From the NCBI GenBank assembly GCA_002423075.1, contig DIUS01000093.1, positions 1 through 8,842 on the forward strand: a DNA stretch of 8,842 bases. The letters run 5' to 3'. This document shows positions 1-7,169 of this stretch, in pieces; within the stretch, counting starts at the first letter, position 1; each line of letters starts with the position of its first letter. The notes under the pieces are model-generated. The model was given only the letters and a program-made list of their open reading frames with translations, had not been told where the DNA came from and did not search any database. Both the position numbers and the translations under genes were made by a program. Origin of the DNA: Microbacteriaceae bacterium UBA6152 (lineage in GTDB: Bacteria; Actinomycetota; Actinomycetes; Actinomycetales; Microbacteriaceae).

Positions 1-2371
<2,371 letters not shown>

Positions 2372-2375
<4 letters not shown>

Positions 2376-3250
2376 GAGGTGCTCCTGTCGTCGGTGGCCG
2401 CCTCGCGGCGGCGCAGTGTAGCGAGAATCACGGCGGCCATCTCTTCGACCGAGCGGTCGGTCGAGTCGAGGTAGGGCACGCCGTGGCGGCGGTAGAGGTC
2501 GTCGGCCCAGCGCACCTCACGGGTGCACTGAGCGAGCGATGAATAGGTCGACCCGGGGCGGCGTGCGGCGCGCACCTCGCTGAGTCGCTGCGGGTTGGCG
2601 GTCAGGCCGAAGAGTCGGTCGCCGTGGGGCCGCAAGGGCCGTGGCAGGTCGTCGCTCGGCCCGCTCCCTGACGGCAGGTCGTCGTCGGTGAGTGGATAGT
2701 TGGCGACCACGACGCCGTGTTGCAGTGCGAGGTACATCGAGGTCGGGGTCTTGCCGCAGCGCGATGGAGCAATGAGGATCACCTGCGCACGGTCGAGCGC
2801 GCGCAGACTCTGGCCGTCGTCGTGCTCGATGGCGTACTCGATCGCCCACATGCGGTCGTGGTAGCGCTCAAGGTCGCCGAGGCTGTGCACCGTGCCGCGG
2901 CCGGGCTGCGCGCTGACGCCGAGCGCCGCCTCGACCTCGCGCAAGTGCCCGCCGAGCAAGTCGATGACGATCGCGGGTGCCGCGGCGACGCGCTGGCGCA
3001 CGCCCAGATCTCGAATGGTGGTGAAGACGAGAGGCGGAGCATCCGTGGGTGCATGACCGGCTTTCGCGGCGATCGTGGCTACTGCTTGGGTGGCGGCGCC
3101 CGCGCTATCGACGAAAGGGATCGTGTGCCGGTCGAGAGGCACACCAGGAAAGCTCACGAGCAATGCGCTACCGAGGGTCTCGGCGGTGATGGCGGTGCCG
3201 TCGGAGACGAAGTAGACGGCACGCGGGGCGGGGACGGATGCGTCGCCCAT
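2372..3250 (-). CDS. ppsR: PEP synthase regulatory protein (bifunctional Thr kinase / phosphorylase, DUF299 family)
   Basis: A 292-residue protein of the PSRP/DUF299 family. In this family it inactivates PEP synthase by ADP-dependent phosphorylation of the threonine two residues before the catalytic His, and reactivates it by phosphate-dependent removal of that phosphate. Visible family motifs are VYFVSDGTAITAETLG near residues 12-27, IEYAIEHDDGQ near 137-146, the P-loop-like APSRCGKTPTS at 161-171, ANYPLTDDDL near 183-192, and LFGLTANPQRL near 213-223. The first glycine of the P-loop (GVSRCGKT in E. coli) is alanine here. The ATG at 3250 is chosen because GGGGAGG lies six bases upstream; the in-frame GTG at 3265 would place that ribosome site inside the gene. 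The stop overlaps the ppsA start by four bases, so the regulator and its target enzyme should be made from one transcript. Confidence 0.96.
2382..2386 (-). promoter_or_regulatory. Ribosome binding site of ppsA inside the ppsR 3' end
   Basis: AGGAG on the minus strand lies six bases before the ppsA ATG and inside the last codons of ppsR. Together with the ATGA overlap at 2372-2375 it supports the chosen ppsA start and translational coupling. Confidence 0.75.
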
Positions 3251-3256
3251 ACAAGA

Positions 3257-3263
3257 CCTCCCC
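3257..3263 (-). promoter_or_regulatory. Ribosome binding site that fixes the ppsR start
   Basis: GGGGAGG on the minus strand, with six bases to the ATG at 3250. It follows directly on and partly overlaps the in-frame GTG at 3263-3265, so that GTG is unlikely to be the start. Confidence 0.8.
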
Positions 3264-3271
3264 ACGCGAAG

Positions 3272-3287
3272 CCGGCGTCGACGCCGG
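3272..3287. repeat. Perfect 16-bp palindrome upstream of ppsR
   Basis: CCGGCGTCGACGCCGG reads identically on both strands, and its symmetry does not extend into the flanks. It sits 22-37 bases before the ppsR start, so it may lie in the ppsR leader as a six-pair hairpin with a TCGA loop, or act as a symmetric protein-binding site. No T-run follows in the minus direction, so it does not look like a standard intrinsic terminator for the small gene upstream. Function is not known from sequence. Confidence 0.5.
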
Positions 3288-3302
3288 TGCCCTCTCAGGC
3301 TA

Positions 3303-3329
3303 GAGCGCAGGGGAGTGCGAGCGCAGGGG
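3303..3329. repeat. Tandem 11-bp direct repeat in the gap upstream of ppsR
   Basis: GAGCGCAGGGG occurs at 3303-3313 and exactly again at 3319-3329, with a 16-bp period and the spacer AGTGC. It lies between the stop of the small membrane protein gene and ppsR, where a ppsR promoter would be expected. I see no convincing promoter hexamers here; a weak TAGCCT (minus strand, 3297-3302) is the best -10 candidate. The repeat could be a regulator site or a chance duplication in G+C-rich DNA. Confidence 0.45.
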
Positions 3330-3358
3330 CCTTTGGTCCTGCCTGGTGGCGCGTGCGT

Positions 3359-3556
3359 TCAGTCGTCGAGTTCGAGCAGCTCGCGGTCGCGGTTCTCTTC
3401 GATGACCGAGCCGACAGCCACCGCGACGCTGATGCCCCAGCTCACCCACATGAGGGCCAGTCGCCAGTCGCGCGGGCCGGTGCGGGTCTGATTGATGACG
3501 CCGATCGCCGAGAATGCCGCACCGATGACGGCGCCGTTGAACAGAAACTTGCGCAT
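3359..3556 (-). CDS. Small two-helix membrane protein of unknown function
   Basis: A 65-residue protein whose function I do not recognise. The N-terminus MRKFLFNGA leads into a hydrophobic helix (about residues 7-22). A polar loop, NQTRTGPRDWR, follows at about 22-32, then a second hydrophobic helix (about 33-52) and an acidic-basic tail ending ELLELDD. The charge pattern fits a helical hairpin in the cytoplasmic membrane with both ends inside. GGGAGG at 3561-3566 lies four bases before the ATG, a strong ribosome site, and the composition is that of a real protein, unlike the arginine-rich shadow frames around it. It is 108 bases upstream of ppsR on the same strand and could be co-transcribed with it; it is divergent from tetR. 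Nothing ties it functionally to either. Confidence 0.75.
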   Translation of the reverse strand: MRKFLFNGAVIGAAFSAIGVINQTRTGPRDWRLALMWVSWGISVAVAVGSVIEENRDRELLELDD

Positions 3557-3560
3557 GAGA

Positions 3561-3566
3561 CCTCCC
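3561..3566 (-). promoter_or_regulatory. Ribosome binding site of the small membrane protein gene
   Basis: GGGAGG on the minus strand with TCTC before the ATG at 3556. It is the main reason to trust the start of this short gene. Confidence 0.65.
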
Positions 3567-3644
3567 GAGTCGATGGCCCCACGCTATCGGCTGGGCGCGA
3601 ACCGCGGCGAAGTCTGAACGGCGCCCCAGAGCCACCCACAAAAC

Positions 3645-3677
3645 TGACCGATCGGCCAGAGTCTGACCGTCTGGTCA
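3645..3677. promoter_or_regulatory. Two tandem palindromic boxes, likely operator of the adjacent TetR regulator
   Basis: Box 1, TGACCGATCGGCCA (3645-3658), and box 2, TGACCGTCTGGTCA (3664-3677), share the form TGACC-N4-GGNCA. Box 2 has perfect five-base arms and box 1 has one mismatch between its arms. Their centres are 19 bp apart, nearly two helical turns, so two dimers could bind on roughly the same face. They end 16 bases before the tetR start codon, where an autorepressor would bind. Symmetric boxes next to their own gene are typical of TetR regulators; assigning this regulator to these boxes is inference. Confidence 0.65.
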
Positions 3678-3679
3678 AC

Positions 3680-3685
3680 TATCAT
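3680..3685 (+). promoter_or_regulatory. Candidate -10 element of the tetR operon promoter
   Basis: TATCAT fits the actinobacterial -10 pattern TANNNT. Transcription would start at about 3691-3694, at or next to the tetR ATG, giving a leaderless or nearly leaderless message. No good ribosome site precedes that ATG, which agrees with this. No convincing -35 hexamer is visible at the usual distance; palindrome box 2 fills the spacer. Confidence 0.4.
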
Positions 3686-3693
3686 GTCGAGAC

Positions 3694-4251
3694 ATGGCTC
3701 TTCACGATGACCTGCGCTCGATCGCGCTCGCTGAGTTCGCCGCCTCCGGCTACGCGGCCACTTCGCTGCAGCGCATCGCCGATCTCGCGGGCACCTCGAA
3801 GGCGAGCGTGCTGTACCACTTCGCCTCGAAAGAGCTGCTGCTCGCCGACATCGTGAGCCCCGCGCTCGACGACATGGAGCGCCTCATCGAGACGATCGAG
3901 CACGGCGGCGGACTGCGCCGGGCCGAGTTCGTCGAGCAGTTCGTCGACCTGCTGTTGATGCATCGTGAGGTCGTGCCTCTCGTGATCAACCAGGGCGCCA
4001 CGCTCGATGACGTGCCCGTCATGCACCGGGCCACCGAGATCTTGCGCCGCGTCACCGAGCTGTTCAGACTCGCGAGCGGTTCGACCCTGGAGAAACTGCG
4101 CTTCGGCGTGGCTTTCGGCGGCGTCGCCTACACCCTGGCGGCCGCCGAGCGACTGGGACTCAGCGGCGAGATCCCGATCGACGAGGTGCGGTCGGCGCTC
4201 CTGCTGATCCTGCGCGACCTGCTCGTGCCCGCTGAATCCACCGCCCGCTAA
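3694..4251 (+). CDS. TetR/AcrR-family transcriptional regulator
   Basis: A 185-residue DNA-binding repressor-like protein of usual TetR-family length. The N-terminal helix-turn-helix domain covers about residues 5-52: ALAEFAASGYAATSLQRIA, then LAGTSKASVLYHFASKELLL, where KASVLYHF is the recognition helix and the following aromatic-rich turn is typical of the family. The C-terminal part (about 55-180) is helical and should form the ligand pocket and dimer interface; its ligand cannot be read from sequence. Two palindromic boxes and a -10-like hexamer lie just upstream. Only 14 bases separate its stop from the MMPL gene, and the ribosome site of that gene overlaps the TAA, so it heads the operon and probably represses it until a substrate of the exporter binds. 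The ATG at 3694 lacks a clear ribosome site, so a leaderless message is possible. Confidence 0.93.
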   Translation: MALHDDLRSIALAEFAASGYAATSLQRIADLAGTSKASVLYHFASKELLLADIVSPALDDMERLIETIEHGGGLRRAEFVEQFVDLLLMHREVVPLVINQGATLDDVPVMHRATEILRRVTELFRLASGSTLEKLRFGVAFGGVAYTLAAAERLGLSGEIPIDEVRSALLLILRDLLVPAESTAR

Positions 4252-4255
4252 GGAG
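4250..4255 (+). promoter_or_regulatory. Ribosome binding site of the MMPL gene overlapping the tetR stop
   Basis: AAGGAG shares its first two bases with the tetR TAA stop and lies ten bases before the ATG at 4266. This supports that start and co-transcription of the two genes. Confidence 0.65.
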
Positions 4256-4265
4256 CCCTACTCGC

Positions 4266-7169
4266 ATGGCCACGCTTCTCTACCGGCTCGGCCGGTTCTC
4301 GTACCGGCGCGCGCGACTCGTGATCATCGCCTGGGTGCTCGCACTCGCTGCTGCCCTCGGCGCGGGAATCGGGCTCGGCGGGCAGACCGACGAGACCTTC
4401 AGCATCCCCGGCACCGAATCGCAAGTGGCTCTCGACCAGCTGAACGCGCTGTTCCCCGCCGTCGCCGGAGCGAGTGCGCAGGCCGTGGTCGTCGCGCCCG
4501 ACGGTGAGAGCGTCACGGATGAGGCTCTGCGCGACGAGATCGCCGTGCTCGTCGACGAGCTGGAGGCTGTCGATGGAGTCGACTCGGTGCTCGGCCCGTT
4601 CGATGAGTTCGCGAGCGACCAGATCAGCGACGACGAAACGATCGCTCTCGTGCGCGTGCAGCTTGTGGGCGCATCAAGTGACGTCAGCGAAGCCACTCTC
4701 GACGAACTCATCGCGACCGCGGACGCGATCGACGCTCGCGTCGAGTTCGCCGGCCAGGTCTTTCAAGACACGACGGTGGGTCTGACCATCACCGAGGTGC
4801 TCGGGGTGATCTTCGCGGGCGCGGTGCTGATCATCACCTTCGGCTCGCTGCGCTCGGCCTGGATGCCGCTCGCCACCGCTCTCATCGGCATCGGCATCGT
4901 CATGGGAGGCATTCTCGCGCTTGCGGCCGCGATGCCGGTCTCGAGCTCGGCACCCCTGCTCGCCGTCATGATCGGCCTCGCGGTCGGCATCGACTACGCC
5001 CTGTTCATCTTGTCGCGCCATCGAGGCCAGTTGGCCAGGGGCATGGATGCGCACGAGTCGGCGGCCGTGGCCGTCGGCACAGCGGGCAGTGCTGTCGTCT
5101 TCGCCGGGGCGACCGTCATCATCGCGCTGCTGGGCCTGCTCGTCGTCGGCGTGCCCTTCCTGTCGGTCATGGGCGTGGGCGCGGCGCTCGCCGTGCTCGT
5201 CGCCATCGTCGGCGCGGTCACGCTGCTGCCCGCGTTGCTCGGCCTCGCGGGCGCGACGCTCGCGCCGAAAGAGGGATCGCGAGCCTGGACGCGCGCGCAC
5301 CCCACGGTCTCGAGCGGTCCGACCATGGGCCGGCGCTGGGTGCGTGGCGTCATGAAGCGCCCCGTGCTCACGTCTATCTCGGTCGTCGCTGTGCTTGGCG
5401 TGCTGTCGATTCCCGCGTTCTCGCTCGACCTCAACCTGCCCGACGGCGGCAGCGAGCCGGCCGGCTCGACGCAACGCGAGGCCTACGACCTCATCGCCGA
5501 GGGCTTCGGTCCCGGCACAGCGGGGCCGCTGCTCGTGACGCTCGACATCACGCAGACGACCGACATTCTCGACGACCTCGCCGACATTCGCGCTGAGCTC
5601 GAGCGGGTCGACGGGGTCGCGAGCGTGAGCCCGGGCATCCCGTCGCCGGGTCTCGAGACGGCGATCTTCCAGGTCGCGCCCGAGACGGCGCCCGACGACC
5701 CCGCCACCAAGCTCGTCGTCGCCGACCTTCGCGAGCTGGCCCCCGACATCGAGGCCGAGTTCGGCACCCCGCTGGCCGTCACGGGCGTCACCGCGATCGG
5801 TATCGACATCTCGACGCGGCTGACGAACGCGCTCGTGCCGTTCGGGCTCGTCGTCGTAGGCCTCTCGGTCATCTTGCTCATGGCGGTCTTCCGCTCGGTG
5901 CTCGTACCCGTCAAAGCCGCCCTCGGCTTCTTGCTGTCGGTCGGCACCGGTATGGGCGTGACGGTCGCGATCTTCCAGTGGGGATGGGGCGCCGAGCTGC
6001 TGAACGCCGAGCCCGGCCCCATCTTGAGCTTCATGCCGATCGTCTTGATGGCTGTGCTCTTCGGCCTCGCCATGGACTACGAGGTCTTCCTCGTCTCGGG
6101 CATGCGCGAAGAGTTCGTGCGCACGGGCGACCCGAGGCAGGCGATCGAAGACGGCTTCGCCAATGGCGCGCGCGTCGTCACGGCGGCCGCGCTCATTATG
6201 TTCTTCGTCTTCGCATCGTTCGTGCCGGAGGGCGCAGGGCTCATCAAGCCCATCGCCCTGGGTCTCGCCGTCGGCATCGCGGTCGACGCGTTCGTCGTGC
6301 GTATGACACTCGGGCCCGCGCTGATGACGCTGTTCGGCCGCGCCGGCTGGTGGTTCCCGCCGCTGCTGAACCGGCTACTGCCCAATCTCGATATCGAGGG
6401 CGAGCAGTTGCGACACCACCGCGATCACCGCGAGTGGGCGGCGCTGCAGGGCGACGCAGTCATCGTCGCCGAGCAGCTGCAGCTGTCGGGTTCGGATGCT
6501 CGCCTCGACCTCGTCGCCAGCCCCGGCACGCGCGTCGACCTCGTGGGCGACGCCGCCACGCGGCGCCTCGTCGGCGCGACGCTCGCCGGCTACCTGCCGA
6601 TCGCGGGCGGCCGCGCCGTGATTGCCGACGCCGTGCTGCCGTCAGAAGCCGGTCGTGCTTCGCGGCGGGTGACACTCGTTGACGTGAGCGGCGACCGGCT
6701 CGCGCCCTCGGTGACGATCGGCGCTCTCGTGAGCGAGCGCATGGCCCTGGCCGCCGGATACCCCCGCGCCCCGCGCCGGGTGCGTCGCTGGCTCGGCAGG
6801 CTCGCCGCCGCAGTAGACGCGCTCGGCGTTGATGCTCAGGCAATCCGCGACCCCGAGAGTGCCGTCGTCGCGCTCGACTCGCGCCGACGGGCGCTCGTAC
6901 TCGCCGCCGTGGCGACACTCGACGCCACGGCCGTGATCGTGCTCGATCATCGTGACGACGCTCTCAGCGCCGCCGACATTGACCTCGCCGACGCGCTCGT
7001 GCAACGACTCGCGCCGTCCTCGGTCGTGCGGATCTGGGGGCGCGAGCCCGGCTCTGTCGCCTCGACGGCGGCGACCACGATCGTGCTCGACGCCGTGCCC
7101 GCCTCGATCGACCCCTCGACCGGCAGCGACCTTGGCCCCGCCCTCTCAGACAGGAGCGACGTCTCATGA
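4266..7169 (+). CDS. MMPL-family RND transporter with a C-terminal degenerate ABC ATPase-like domain
   Basis: A 967-residue cytoplasmic-membrane exporter. The core follows the MMPL plan: helix 1 at about 18-38, an extracytoplasmic domain to about 168, helices 2-6 at about 172-328, helix 7 at about 364-386, a second extracytoplasmic domain to about 520, and helices 8-12 at about 522-690. Asp243-Tyr244 (GIDYALF) and Asp604-Tyr605 (AMDYEVF) correspond to the proton-relay pairs of MmpL3, so proton-driven transport is expected. The substrate is unknown; lipids or hydrophobic compounds are typical of the family. Such proteins commonly end just after WWFPPLLNRLLPNLD (here near 708). This one continues for about 260 residues, of which about 725-942 resemble an ABC nucleotide-binding domain that has lost its catalytic residues. 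It is one unbroken frame with unchanged codon style. The stop overlaps the next start by ATGA. Confidence 0.95.
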   Translation: MATLLYRLGRFSYRRARLVIIAWVLALAAALGAGIGLGGQTDETFSIPGTESQVALDQLNALFPAVAGASAQAVVVAPDGESVTDEALRDEIAVLVDELEAVDGVDSVLGPFDEFASDQISDDETIALVRVQLVGASSDVSEATLDELIATADAIDARVEFAGQVFQDTTVGLTITEVLGVIFAGAVLIITFGSLRSAWMPLATALIGIGIVMGGILALAAAMPVSSSAPLLAVMIGLAVGIDYALFILSRHRGQLARGMDAHESAAVAVGTAGSAVVFAGATVIIALLGLLVVGVPFLSVMGVGAALAVLVAIVGAVTLLPALLGLAGATLAPKEGSRAWTRAHPTVSSGPTMGRRWVRGVMKRPVLTSISVVAVLGVLSIPAFSLDLNLPDGGSEPAGSTQREAYDLIAEGFGPGTAGPLLVTLDITQTTDILDDLADIRAELERVDGVASVSPGIPSPGLETAIFQVAPETAPDDPATKLVVADLRELAPDIEAEFGTPLAVTGVTAIGIDISTRLTNALVPFGLVVVGLSVILLMAVFRSVLVPVKAALGFLLSVGTGMGVTVAIFQWGWGAELLNAEPGPILSFMPIVLMAVLFGLAMDYEVFLVSGMREEFVRTGDPRQAIEDGFANGARVVTAAALIMFFVFASFVPEGAGLIKPIALGLAVGIAVDAFVVRMTLGPALMTLFGRAGWWFPPLLNRLLPNLDIEGEQLRHHRDHREWAALQGDAVIVAEQLQLSGSDARLDLVASPGTRVDLVGDAATRRLVGATLAGYLPIAGGRAVIADAVLPSEAGRASRRVTLVDVSGDRLAPSVTIGALVSERMALAAGYPRAPRRVRRWLGRLAAAVDALGVDAQAIRDPESAVVALDSRRRALVLAAVATLDATAVIVLDHRDDALSAADIDLADALVQRLAPSSVVRIWGREPGSVASTAATTIVLDAVPASIDPSTGSDLGPALSDRSDVS
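6438..7091 (+). other. Pseudo-ATPase (degenerate ABC nucleotide-binding) domain within the MMPL protein
   Basis: Residues about 725-942 of the MMPL protein line up by eye with an ABC ATPase from end to end. VDLVGDAATRRLVGATLAG (757-775) stands where VALVGPNGAGKSTLLRLLAG is expected, one residue short and lacking the lysine and Ser/Thr. YLPIAGGRAVIADAVLP (776-792) matches the usual stretch after the P-loop. ALDSRRRALVLAAVA (869-883) stands for the signature region LSGGQRQRVALARAL. AVIVLDHRDDALS (889-901) matches Walker B, with His895 in place of the catalytic Glu. VVRIWGRE (920-927) lacks the switch His, and TTIVLDA (937-943) matches the closing strand. The pattern of hydrophobic strands is kept and the catalytic residues are gone. 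This is a manual alignment, not a profile hit. Confidence 0.7.
7152..7156 (+). promoter_or_regulatory. Ribosome binding site of the YhgE/Pip gene inside the MMPL 3' end
   Basis: AGGAG lies nine bases before the ATG at 7166 and inside the last MMPL codons. With the ATGA overlap (7166-7169) it fixes the start and suggests translational coupling. Confidence 0.75.

Noticed and set aside
3272..3287. The palindrome as an intrinsic terminator for the small membrane protein gene
   Set aside because: No T-run follows on the minus strand; the bases after the hairpin lead straight into the ppsR ribosome site.
3560..3644. Promoter for the small membrane protein gene (a TAGCGT hexamer on the minus strand at 3581-3586)
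   Set aside because: No matching -35 element at a suitable distance, and the hexamer match is weak, so it was not listed as a feature.
2717..3856. A 379-codon plus-strand frame spanning ppsR, the small gene and the start of tetR
   Set aside because: It is antisense to ppsR, crosses the intergenic regions and overlaps tetR in another frame; composition is that of a shadow frame.
4674..5474. A 266-codon minus-strand frame inside the MMPL gene
   Set aside because: Arg/Asp/His-rich antisense shadow of transmembrane helices on the plus strand; no ribosome site seen.
6440..7169. The MMPL tail as a separate gene fused by sequencing error
   Set aside because: The frame is continuous, no alternative start with a ribosome site was noticed near the junction, and codon style is unchanged across it.
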